From positions 248,001-312,000 of the forward strand of contig JADCLS010000004.1 in NCBI GenBank assembly GCA_026702845.1: a DNA stretch of 64,000 nt, written 5' to 3'. The DNA is from Candidatus Heimdallarchaeota archaeon. Lineage in GTDB: Archaea; Asgardarchaeota; Heimdallarchaeia; Heimdallarchaeales; Kariarchaeaceae. Position numbers and translations under genes: made by a program. The notes below the pieces were generated by a model that was given only the letters and a program-made list of their open reading frames with translations, did no database searches and had not been told where the DNA came from. Positions 29,892-38,065 of this stretch are shown one piece after another; the stretch's first letter is position 1, and each line of letters begins with the position of its first letter.

Positions 29892-29974
29892 TACTGAATA
29901 TTTTCCGATTTCTTGATTTCGAAATTTTAAAAACTAATCATTTGTAAAAATGAGATGCAGCTTTGATGGGATCA
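29892..29974 (-). pseudogene. Detached copy of the polB 3' end and its flank
   Basis: Two exact blocks match the polB terminus: 20 bases (29892-29911 with 33558-33577) and 29 bases (29946-29974 with 33606-33634). The second encodes the last polB residues (DPIKAASHF). It lies in a 426-base gap (29840-30265) that otherwise shows only a TTCACTTTTA-like box near 30013-30022 and another near 30148-30160, with no gene. Confidence 0.8.
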
Positions 29975-30265
29975 TATTGATGTGCATATTCATTGGGTCA
30001 TTTTTACATTAAAAACTAAAAGTGAAGATTTGCATCCTTATGGCTTGAATCAAAAAGTTGGAAAACTACATGGGGGATTTTTCAACTATTAACCACTGTC
30101 AGATATAATTTAGTCATAATCAATTTTAAATAAGTGTATGTGGAGATTTTATTATAAGTGAAAGAATTTAGGTGGATACTCTGTGAAACTTTAATTAATT
30201 TGAATTTCAAAAGAGGATAGACTTAAATTGACATTTCATCTATTTAGAAAAAGAGAAGATTGATA

Positions 30266-31162
30266 ATGGCTCAAATTGTTAAGAGTGGAGATAATGAGGA
30301 AAACTACCTAGAAATTCCAACAGTAGGACCAACGAGAAGATCAGCAATTAATGAATCCAAAATTGAATATGTGGAATTAAATGCCAATCCGATCCAGGGA
30401 TGTAGTCATGCGTGTAAGTATTGCTATGCTAGAAAAATAGATCTCAGATTTGGTAAGGTGAAATCTGTGGCTGATTGGCATCGACCAAAATTCTATATTA
30501 ATTTTCTTAATGTGATGAAAAAGGAATTGGAGAGAGGGAAGATTGATCAAAACAAAGAAATCTTTCTCAGTACTATGACCGATCTCTATCAACCTTATGC
30601 CTTGAAATATGGAATTGGTCGAAAGATGATTACGCTACTTCAGGAATACAATATGACTTACAGGATCCTCACAAAATCTCCTGAAATTGTAAAAGATATT
30701 GATTTGTTTGAGTATGAGAAGGGTAAAATCGGATTATCGATCACAACTGATAGTTCTAATGAAATTACTCGTAAGAAATGGGAACCCGGTACAAAATCTA
30801 TTTCAGAAAGATTAGAAGCTTTGAAAACACTGGCCAGGCATGGTGGGATCACTACCTGGGTATCTGCTGAACCATTCCTTCCAAACACAAATTTCAAGAA
30901 TTATTATAATGAGATCCTTCAGGCTACTGGCGATTCACTAGGTGAATTAATCATAGGTAAGATGAACTATGAAGCAGGCGTTGATAGTCAATTTGATTGG
31001 AAAAATGTAGTGGAAATTAGCGAGGCATACAGGGCTCAATATAAGCATGTAATTAATTTTCATTATAAGAAGGAGTTCTGGAACCATCTATCAAAACATA
31101 ATCTTACTCCTGTGGATTTGGGATTAGCAACTAAAGAAGAATTCAGTTGGTATTATTCATAA
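30266..31162 (+). CDS. Radical SAM protein, DUF5131 (phage Gp37/Gp68) type
   Basis: 298 residues from ATG 30266; a TTG two codons upstream is less likely. The cluster motif is GCSHACKYCYA (Cys46-x3-Cys50-x2-Cys53), ligating a 4Fe-4S cluster. Further family features are STMTDLYQP, YRILTKSPEIV, GLSITTD and VSAEPFLPN, as in the spore-photoproduct-lyase-like DUF5131 group. Family members occur next to a three-Cys-motif partner protein, exactly as here: the TcmP-like gene is convergent and overlaps by 10 bases. The substrate of the pair is unknown; association with phages and mobile elements suggests defence or nucleic-acid modification. Both lie inside a block bounded by polB 3'-end copies. Confidence 0.85.
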   Translation: MAQIVKSGDNEENYLEIPTVGPTRRSAINESKIEYVELNANPIQGCSHACKYCYARKIDLRFGKVKSVADWHRPKFYINFLNVMKKELERGKIDQNKEIFLSTMTDLYQPYALKYGIGRKMITLLQEYNMTYRILTKSPEIVKDIDLFEYEKGKIGLSITTDSSNEITRKKWEPGTKSISERLEALKTLARHGGITTWVSAEPFLPNTNFKNYYNEILQATGDSLGELIIGKMNYEAGVDSQFDWKNVVEISEAYRAQYKHVINFHYKKEFWNHLSKHNLTPVDLGLATKEEFSWYYS

Positions 31163-32145
31163 TAATCAAAATTATCATCCAATCTTGAGATTCCAAAATA
31201 AAGGTAATTCAATAAATAGTAAATTTCATCAGAAGTTGTATTTTCTAATTTATCTCTAATGCTCTCAATCGCCTTAAACCAAGCATTTCCATTTACTGTG
31301 GGTCTAGCTGCATAAAGTAAATCATAATATGTATCTGTCTTGTTTTTGATTTTTTCATCAGCGTATATTGGAACAAGATCAAAAATCGATCTACATTTAT
31401 TTCCAAGATCAGGTATTTGAGTTAATTTATTTGTATATTTACATCGAATATCATCTCTTGTTAAAAGTTCTGTAGGCCAATTTGGTGAGCCATACCATTC
31501 ATTCAATTTATTTACTTCAATAGCATTCTTAACTTTCCGATAGACTTCATGAGTCATTAAATTAACAAAAATATCAGATTTAGTATTTTCCAATAAATGC
31601 TTCATAGATGATAATTTAATTTCTATAGAGAAGGGATCAACAAATATGAAAGAATGAAATCTACTCGGTAGGTTCTTTGAAATTTCATAAATTGCATTAT
31701 TGACATCATCATTGATCACCTTGTATCGATTTTTTATCCAACTGAAATCTTTTTTTTGAGATAAAATCTTTAATCTTTTCTCTAACAGTTTAGCCTTCTC
31801 AGCTTCAATCTCAACAAAATACATGAAATCGAATTTCTTTTTTGCTTTTATTATTGAAATAAAAGGACTTCCAATAAATATTGCCTTTTTATTCTTATCT
31901 CGGTTTTTTATGACTTTTAGACCTGATCCACTCATAATATCAATATAGATCATTTTAGGAAATACTTGTTTCATGCTTCCAATAATTTGAGTGTACATAG
32001 GTATTAGATATGAAAGAGCAATCAGCTTTAATATTGATAGTGGTTGAAATTCTGTATCATTATCATTTTTATGAAATCCATATTGAGCTGCATGTAACAA
32101 CTCAATTTCATCAATAAACCATAATTCTTTATCATTCATTCCCAT
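31153..32145 (-). CDS. tcmP: Three-Cys-motif partner protein (TcmP)
   Basis: 330 residues. The outline matches TcmP: a first segment ending in LIPMYTQIIG, YIDIMSGSGL, then FIGSPFISII, FYFVEIE-like strand (FMYFVEIEAEKAKLLEKRL), then DDVNNAI and FIFVDPFSIEI, like a Rossmann methyltransferase core. TcmP was named for its pairing with the three-cysteine radical SAM protein found in the neighbouring gene. The 3' ends of the two genes overlap by 10 bases. Biochemical role is not established. Confidence 0.75.
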   Translation of the reverse strand: MGMNDKELWFIDEIELLHAAQYGFHKNDNDTEFQPLSILKLIALSYLIPMYTQIIGSMKQVFPKMIYIDIMSGSGLKVIKNRDKNKKAIFIGSPFISIIKAKKKFDFMYFVEIEAEKAKLLEKRLKILSQKKDFSWIKNRYKVINDDVNNAIYEISKNLPSRFHSFIFVDPFSIEIKLSSMKHLLENTKSDIFVNLMTHEVYRKVKNAIEVNKLNEWYGSPNWPTELLTRDDIRCKYTNKLTQIPDLGNKCRSIFDLVPIYADEKIKNKTDTYYDLLYAARPTVNGNAWFKAIESIRDKLENTTSDEIYYLLNYLYFGISRLDDNFDYYE

Positions 32146-32278
32146 TAATCTCCATTATTTTAGATATTATCTATTTATTAGCGAAGATTACTATACTTAA
32201 ATTATTCCTTCTAAATTATCGGATTTCGCGTTTCAAGGATGATTTAAGCAGTATGAAGTTAAAAATAAATTCTAAATA

Positions 32279-32914
32279 TCACGATAAAAGTAACTTAGTA
32301 AGGATTCCTCCCAATATCAATATTATGGTATATCCTAGCATAATACTATTTGTTAAAATGTCAGTAAATAAATTCCCTTTAGATATTTGATTATTAGCTC
32401 TGCTGAGTTCATTACTTTCTAGAGATAGATAATTACCTTGAACTGCTAATGCTATTTGTTCCATCCCTTGTTTTAATACGATTATGTTATTCTCACTATT
32501 TTCTATCTCTCTAAATTTATTCTCAAGGTACACTAAGTCAGCTCTAATCATATCTCGTAGCTCAGACAATAAAAAATGAACATACTGGGCTTGTCTAAGT
32601 TTTAAATCTTCCTCTGCATAGTACTGTTTATTCTTTTGCCAATCTAACTCCATTGTGGCATTTCTTACTGGAGGATTGTTATTATACACTTGCACAGATT
32701 GATATCTAATGATTTCTTTTTGAATATCTGTAAAATAGTTATCAAAAGTATGTACTTGATCTATTAAATCAATTATTTCATCTTTTGAGTTGGTCGTAGG
32801 TACTATACAATTGATGAGGAGATATTGCTCAAACAGCCTTTTGATAGCATCATTTGATTTAGGAAGCTCAGAAAGGTTAACCTTTATGTCTTTAAAGATT
32901 TTACTTAAGTCCAT
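32279..32914 (-). CDS. Coiled-coil protein with C-terminal membrane anchor
   Basis: 211 residues. Mostly helical and charged, with a single hydrophobic helix at the very end (SIMLGYTIILILGGILTKLL). There is no signal peptide, so it is probably tail-anchored. It is in the same direction as the TcmP-like gene, upstream of it by 133 bases. Could be a membrane partner of the radical SAM/TcmP pair; no family recognised. Confidence 0.6.
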   Translation of the reverse strand: MDLSKIFKDIKVNLSELPKSNDAIKRLFEQYLLINCIVPTTNSKDEIIDLIDQVHTFDNYFTDIQKEIIRYQSVQVYNNNPPVRNATMELDWQKNKQYYAEEDLKLRQAQYVHFLLSELRDMIRADLVYLENKFREIENSENNIIVLKQGMEQIALAVQGNYLSLESNELSRANNQISKGNLFTDILTNSIMLGYTIILILGGILTKLLLS

Positions 32915-33135
32915 GTTATATATAGGGCTGTTTAACTATAAATTATATTACATTATTGATGGCTACTACGTGGCCACATGGATCAGTCATGTTGCACAGT
33001 AATTCAAGTTCGGTATACCTTCTTGCAGCGGTCATGAATTATATGCTGGCCAGGTAATATCTAGCTGGTTGTCATCTCTTATAGTGTTACTGCATTCACT
33101 ATAAAATCCCTGATCGCCTGAATATTACTTATTGA

Positions 33136-33600
33136 TTATTCATTATTTAAGGTATGTGTGACCATTTGTACTTGCTGAGGTGTATCATGAAGTAGCAATT
33201 CAGGATCTATTTTCTTGATATACCCAAGGGGCCGAGTATCATAATTAATGGATCCCACGATTGGTAATACTCTTCTCACATCCAGCATAGTTTTCCAATC
33301 CCAATATACTTGTGATTGTTCAGGTATTATTCGTTGAAAGAAATTTCTTCTAGCTATCTGTTCTAACCAGATCCTTTTGTTGAAGTCTATCCTATTAGTT
33401 AAATCATATCGGCATTTCTCAGGAAGCCACTTTTCATATTCGAACTTGGTCCAAACATGTATTGATCGATAGCCAGTCGCGACAACATGAGCTTCTAAAT
33501 TCCGATCAAACAATTCATATAAACAAAAAGATCTCGTAAGACCTTGTAAAAGTTTAATACTGAATATTTTCCGATTTTTTGAATTCGAAATATTCGAAAT
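33136..33600 (-). pseudogene. C-terminal fragment of a second archaeo-eukaryotic primase
   Basis: The translated frame has ATGYRSIHVW (SGxRGxHxW of primase small subunits) and later LDVRRVLPIVGSINYD (the RLPxSLH motif region). The frame continues upstream without ATG to 33600, ending at an in-frame TAA that coincides with the end of polB. The N-terminal part with the catalytic acidic pair is missing, so it is likely inactive. Only a TTG at 33513 could start it. It is truncated exactly where the polB 3'-end duplication lies. Confidence 0.6.
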
Positions 33601-33634
33601 TAATCAAAAATGAGATGCAGCTTTGATGGGATCA
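33558..33634. repeat. polB-side copy of the polB 3'-end duplication
   Basis: It covers the last ~10 codons of polB plus 46 bases of flank, repeated in the same orientation at 29892-29974. Exact blocks are 20 and 29 bases; the middle differs in length (28 versus 34 bases). Confidence 0.8.
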
Positions 33635-35427
33635 ATTAGTTGGTTCATTACTGTGTTATAAGAGCTGATAAGATGAGTCAGATCCACATCCTCCTTTTTA
33701 ACCAGCTCAATAGGAATATATTTTGAACTCTTAGTTTTACCCTTCAGATTTTCCTGCAGATATTCAGGAATGGGAACTTTCACGCTATCTATCACTTTGA
33801 GAAATCGCATGTTTCTCTCATGAATATCTATTAAACCTGCATTTAAGGCCTGTACATACACTTGAATTGCCGTGCTCCAGCTTTTATATTCCGTTGGTTC
33901 CTTGGATACACGTTGCTCAATCATCACTTCCTCCAACTCAAATTCCAGTGCTTTTATCTTATCTCTCTCCTGTTGTATCAATTTCTCAGCTTGATCAATA
34001 ATATTTTGGATATTATCTTCTTCTACATCTGAGAACAATTCTGTGATCTCAGTAAATACCCTCTGAAAGAGTTTTGGTGTATTTGATTTGATCCCCATGA
34101 ATCCCTTTACAATTAATTCTTGTTGTGTGGTTAAACCAAAATACACTTTCTTCTTTTCTGATAATGATAAGAACTTGAATTCGTAATCAATTTTGAGATC
34201 AAACCCCTTATTCTTAGCCCATGTTATAATTGCTTGTATTTGATCCTCAGATGTGACAGTAAATACACTATCAGTGTCTCCATACAGTACCTTGGCACCT
34301 GTACTTTGCAATTCTTCATTAGTACCCTCGAGCAACTCACGTCCTGCCTCAGTGGTTAGTTCAGAAATCAAGGGTGAGAAATACTCAAAATCAGAGAAGG
34401 CAAAGGACCCGTACATCATATTAATTAGCAATTTCAATTCATCTGGAAAAACAAGTACTCTGAGATCCAACATAGATTGCATCAACTCAGCAACGAAACC
34501 TCTTCGTTTTGTACATATCCAGTGATCCTCTCCTATAGTATTTGTCTCACAATCATTATGCTCACAATCTATTGTATCCCAGCTAATATTCTTCCTACTA
34601 ATAATACTTGGATACATAGATTTGTAATCCAGCACAGTTACATTCCAGTATAGTCCAGGTATAGGCTCAAAGGTAGTTCCTCCCTGGTACCAGAATACTT
34701 TATCAGGATTCAAATCTTCGATGGTTGGTTTATCTAATCCTTGTCTGTTTAGTTCATAAGTAATTAAATTTGCAATCCATGAGGTGGATCGTTTATATGT
34801 GATTTCTGTTAGTCTGGACCTGGTTAATCGCATGAATAACCAGACATATTTCTTGATTTGGTGATACAGATCATAGATGGATTGCGGTTTGTTATCTACT
34901 AATTCGAAGAAATCATAAATGGTTTCATATTCACTTGATGTGTATCCTAGGAGAGATTTAAAGATTCGCTGAGCAAATAGTTGACGAACATTGATATGCA
35001 GAATATGATCGGAATTGAATGGAGGAGGGATAGAACGGATTATTTCATCTATCTCCTCTCTACTCGCTTCCTTGGGAAATTCAACATGTGCTAGATCTCT
35101 TACTATCTCATCATCGTAACTGAGGATGATGACATACTTATCAACAATCTCTTGAAAAGTCTTGAGATCAACAATGAACGATGTCCCATCATAGCAGCTG
35201 ATTTCATCCGCAGAAAGGAATACAAAAGCAAGAATGGGGATATCTGGGATCTCCTGAAATATCGCATGAGCAAAATCCCGTTGCTCCTCTGGAAATTGAG
35301 CAGGAAAATTCACGGGCTCCAACTCACCATTCACATAAATCCCGCCTGGGATGTCAATACTTTCACTTATTTTCTCACCAGTATCAAGATTTAACTTAAA
35401 ATCCCTACCCAGATGCAGTATTCTCAT
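33604..35427 (-). CDS. polB: Family-B DNA polymerase, exonuclease site degenerate
   Basis: 607 residues, well below the usual ~780. Polymerase motifs are intact: YQGG (247-250), motif A LDYKSMYPSI (266-275), motif B KLLINMMYGSF (332-342), motif C YGDTDS (382-387) and KKKVYFG. A Cys cluster (C288, C293, C305) sits between motifs A and B. In the N-terminal half the ExoI DxE reads AFVFLSADE without the paired acids, ExoII is only YDDEIVRD and ExoIII is not visible, so proofreading is probably lost. It is likely the element's replicative or repair polymerase. The last codons are duplicated at 29946-29974. Confidence 0.9.
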   Translation of the reverse strand: MRILHLGRDFKLNLDTGEKISESIDIPGGIYVNGELEPVNFPAQFPEEQRDFAHAIFQEIPDIPILAFVFLSADEISCYDGTSFIVDLKTFQEIVDKYVIILSYDDEIVRDLAHVEFPKEASREEIDEIIRSIPPPFNSDHILHINVRQLFAQRIFKSLLGYTSSEYETIYDFFELVDNKPQSIYDLYHQIKKYVWLFMRLTRSRLTEITYKRSTSWIANLITYELNRQGLDKPTIEDLNPDKVFWYQGGTTFEPIPGLYWNVTVLDYKSMYPSIISRKNISWDTIDCEHNDCETNTIGEDHWICTKRRGFVAELMQSMLDLRVLVFPDELKLLINMMYGSFAFSDFEYFSPLISELTTEAGRELLEGTNEELQSTGAKVLYGDTDSVFTVTSEDQIQAIITWAKNKGFDLKIDYEFKFLSLSEKKKVYFGLTTQQELIVKGFMGIKSNTPKLFQRVFTEITELFSDVEEDNIQNIIDQAEKLIQQERDKIKALEFELEEVMIEQRVSKEPTEYKSWSTAIQVYVQALNAGLIDIHERNMRFLKVIDSVKVPIPEYLQENLKGKTKSSKYIPIELVKKEDVDLTHLISSYNTVMNQLIDPIKAASHF

Positions 35428-35492
35428 TAAAATATGATCCTCCTACTGAATATTTAAAGATTACACGTTCATTTTAAACAAATCCAATAACA

Positions 35493-35532
35493 ATACTTTC
35501 GACTAACTCACCCCATAAATCGTGTTTATATA
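35493..35532 (+). promoter_or_regulatory. Promoter of 35554 gene with the shared element
   Basis: ATACTTTCGA, then ACTCAC at one-turn spacing, then TTTATATA (35525-35532). ATG 35554 is 29 bases after the TATA start, leaderless geometry. Confidence 0.5.
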
Positions 35533-35553
35533 GCTCCAATTCCTATAGAAAAT

Positions 35554-35790
35554 ATGATTGAGATTGATCTCATGGATAGTAAAGAATTGCATTTACTGGT
35601 CATGGTGGATGAACAAATTGATGACAGAATATTTTCACTCAAAAATCATCAAGGGAGCATTTTGCTGTATCTGAGTGATCAGAAATTGATTGTGGGAGAG
35701 TATTTGCTTATACTAAATGCCAAGGAAATAGAAGATCTACCATTAATATGTGACGGGGAGATAGTTAGAATTAGTAATGGAGTAAATTAA
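35554..35790 (+). CDS. Small beta-rich protein, unknown
   Basis: 78 residues with alternating strands (LHLLVMVDEQ, GSILLYLSDQKLIVGEYLLIL, CDGEIVRIS). It could be a small OB- or Sm-like fold, but no family is recognised. It is divergent from polB and converges on the dpdA-like gene, with a 4-base overlap at the 3' ends. A well-placed promoter supports it being real. Confidence 0.55.
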   Translation: MIEIDLMDSKELHLLVMVDEQIDDRIFSLKNHQGSILLYLSDQKLIVGEYLLILNAKEIEDLPLICDGEIVRISNGVN

Positions 35791-37547
35791 CATTCACAAT
35801 TGATTAATGAGTGCCACCAATCAATAAATCTTTTCTTTTTTGATTTAGCAAAATTCTGTAGTATATCACCCTTTACTCTCATGTTGAAATCCAAACCAGG
35901 ATTGAATACTATTCCCTGCTGTTCCATCAGCTTGAATTCATGTACTGAATACTGAAACACAGGTGTATCAACACTTTCTTGACCAAAGGAGATGATTTCT
36001 GCACCAAGGTGCTTGAATGATTCAATTCCACCGCAAGCCAATAAATATTCATCACTCAATGCAATATATACCATTTTGTAATAAGGAAGATGTTTGAGAT
36101 ATTCTTTTAATCCTAATTGCTCTCCTCGTTCGATTATCTCCCTGGAAGTTCTCCCAGAAAATGTGGCATCATACGGTGGTAGATGATCTGTATCCTTCAC
36201 CCAGCCGAAACCTGCAGATAGAATAAGATGATCCACCTGCTGTGAACTCCGCAACGCATACACTGCATTTCTTATACTACGATGCTGCCATCCAGTGTAG
36301 AGCTCATATGCAGGAGTTAGAATATCACGGTAATTCATCATCACTTCCTTTCTTTGATCCTCTGTGATGAGATCCTCAAGCAGTGGTTGGCCAAGAATTC
36401 GATATTTCTTGGATTTACTACAACTGGATATAATTAGTATCCCTTCACCAGCATTGGGAATAGATGCCTGTACTCGTTGATTATGAATGTCAGTATGTTC
36501 CAGAGATTTCAGATAGGCATCATAGGTTGCAGCAGTACCCAATTCTACCTGATATGTATACCGATTAACCAATCTACGCTGTATATAATCATAGGGTATA
36601 TTCTTGAACATCTGAGGATCAGATTGGATTTTACTCATGAATCTTGCCATCATAGTGGCATTATGTCCAAATAGATTTTTCATGAAATATCCAGAATTGG
36701 GATAATCTATGCTATCCCGTAATCCTCTACAATACTGACAATCACAATCAAAGACCGTTGTGTTCACCTTGACCAGCTGTCCTCTCCTGTTGATATACTT
36801 GCGATCCTGAGTGTAGTAATATATCGTGGTCGTATCCACACTATCATAGCTATTGTTGATGAATATATCATGTAAGGACCTAATCCCAGGTAATCCAAAT
36901 GCATGTAAATGCTCAACACCAACACGTCTTGCAAGGATCTCTGTCTCGGTTAATATTCTCTGAAATGCTGCATTATTTCGCTTCAGTGGTAATAATCCCC
37001 CACGTGCAGCATTCTTCAATTTCAGCTCTTTTATGGTATCAGTCAGCATCTGCATGTGACTGTACTCTAATCCCTGTATGGTTGCGTATATCTTATGCTT
37101 TGGAAATCTATCCACTGTCGCGTATAAATTCTCTCTTGTTTTCAAGATACGTGCCAGAGATTCTTCCTCAGAATGTTCCAATGTAATAATTTCATCTGGA
37201 GCCACGAGATAATCTGGATCCATGAGATCGTAAGCCAAGAAAATATCTGAGTTAGCGAGATCTGGCACTTCATGACCCTGGGATCGCTGATATTCCAATG
37301 CAAAAACTCCTGTATCTGCAAATATCTCAATAGATGGATTGAAACCCTGATCCACCAACCATTCGCGCAATGTTCCCCCCGACCTTTGAAGCTGTGTTAC
37401 AAGGTAATCCTGTTTGAGTAAAGAATAGGCTGTGATCAATATGCTGGGTGAGAAATTCCAATCCAGAAATCTCTTATCCTCGAGAAAAATTGGATTAGTG
37501 TAGGGAAAATTAATCACCAACTTTTGACTTGGAAGAATCTCCAGCAT
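35787..37547 (-). CDS. dpdA: DpdA-like DNA 7-deazaguanine transglycosylase with C-terminal DUF6884-like domain
   Basis: 586 residues from ATG 37547, chosen because it is 30 bases after the TATA box; a GTG at 37580 and an ATG at 37568 lie further upstream. The TGT fold is clear: IFADTGVFA (Asp78, matching DSGGF), YATIQG, HAFGLPG, YDSVDTT with the nucleophile Asp position, and the zinc site CDCQYC (268, 270, 273) with His295 in FGHNAT. Residues ~370-550 form a second domain (ILIISSCSKSKK ... LSAGFGWVKDTDHLPPYD), like the DUF6884 domain found in DNA-modification proteins. TGT-family DpdA enzymes exchange guanine in DNA for preQ0, later converted to ADG, dG+ or similar bases, protecting against host nucleases. 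No preQ0 synthesis genes are here; archaeal hosts make preQ0 for archaeosine. A tRNA TGT is less likely because no PUA domain is present. Confidence 0.8.
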   Translation of the reverse strand: MLEILPSQKLVINFPYTNPIFLEDKRFLDWNFSPSILITAYSLLKQDYLVTQLQRSGGTLREWLVDQGFNPSIEIFADTGVFALEYQRSQGHEVPDLANSDIFLAYDLMDPDYLVAPDEIITLEHSEEESLARILKTRENLYATVDRFPKHKIYATIQGLEYSHMQMLTDTIKELKLKNAARGGLLPLKRNNAAFQRILTETEILARRVGVEHLHAFGLPGIRSLHDIFINNSYDSVDTTTIYYYTQDRKYINRRGQLVKVNTTVFDCDCQYCRGLRDSIDYPNSGYFMKNLFGHNATMMARFMSKIQSDPQMFKNIPYDYIQRRLVNRYTYQVELGTAATYDAYLKSLEHTDIHNQRVQASIPNAGEGILIISSCSKSKKYRILGQPLLEDLITEDQRKEVMMNYRDILTPAYELYTGWQHRSIRNAVYALRSSQQVDHLILSAGFGWVKDTDHLPPYDATFSGRTSREIIERGEQLGLKEYLKHLPYYKMVYIALSDEYLLACGGIESFKHLGAEIISFGQESVDTPVFQYSVHEFKLMEQQGIVFNPGLDFNMRVKGDILQNFAKSKKKRFIDWWHSLINCEC

Positions 37548-37569
37548 TAAATAATAAATGATGTCCATT

Positions 37570-37612
37570 AATATAAACACTTTGTATGCTCAGAGAGTTG
37601 GGTAAAAGTGAA
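37570..37612 (-). promoter_or_regulatory. dpdA promoter with TTCACTTTTA / ACTCTC upstream element
   Basis: On the minus strand: TTCACTTTTA, four bases, ACTCTC, and TTTATATT starting 35 bases after the first box. Boxes and spacing are identical to those of ligA. The TATA box is 30 bases before ATG 37547, which supports that start and a leaderless mRNA. Confidence 0.7.
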
Positions 37613-37620
37613 ATCAAATA

Positions 37621-38028
37621 TTAACTGATATGCAGTGCTGGGATATTATACTTCTTGAAAACATTGATTACAGCTAGTTGATCATCAATAGCCAGTATTA
37701 TCTCATCATCTATCGTTTCAATAATCTGCTCCTTGAATTCATAATCCTTGCGATAATCACCATTCTTTCTCATAATTAATTCATCAAATGGTACCTGATC
37801 TCTATCAAGTAACTCCTTGGTAATATCTTTATATTCCTCAGGTCTCCCGGTGAGTAAGATAATCTTGTATCCCTGATGATTCATGCCTTTGAGCAGATCC
37901 AGACACCACTGATTGACGATATCCTTATCGATAGCATTGAAAAATGATTTCCAGCTTTGGTTGATGAGATGGATTCGATGTGATACATTATACAAGGTTC
38001 CATCCAGATCACAGAGCACGGCCTTCAT
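37621..38028 (-). CDS. HAD-family phosphatase, polynucleotide 3'-phosphatase-like
   Basis: 135 residues. Motif I is CDLDGTLYN (Asp7 and Asp9), motif II LLTGR, and motif IV IDDEIILAIDDQ. Length, the conserved YRKDYEFKEQII segment and the MRKNGD stretch resemble the phosphatase half of T4 polynucleotide kinase. It may remove 3' phosphates from DNA or RNA ends or hydrolyse a nucleotide. It lies in the core cluster just upstream of dpdA in the same direction, so a role in DNA repair or in modified-nucleotide metabolism fits. Confidence 0.75.
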   Translation of the reverse strand: MKAVLCDLDGTLYNVSHRIHLINQSWKSFFNAIDKDIVNQWCLDLLKGMNHQGYKIILLTGRPEEYKDITKELLDRDQVPFDELIMRKNGDYRKDYEFKEQIIETIDDEIILAIDDQLAVINVFKKYNIPALHIS

Positions 38029-38065
38029 AAACTGAATTACTTGAGATAATTTATTAGATACTTTA

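Noticed and set aside
32915..33135. Possible tRNA around GTTCGGTATACC
   Set aside because: No acceptor stem, anticodon arm or matching T-arm could be formed. No tRNA or rRNA was recognised in the window.
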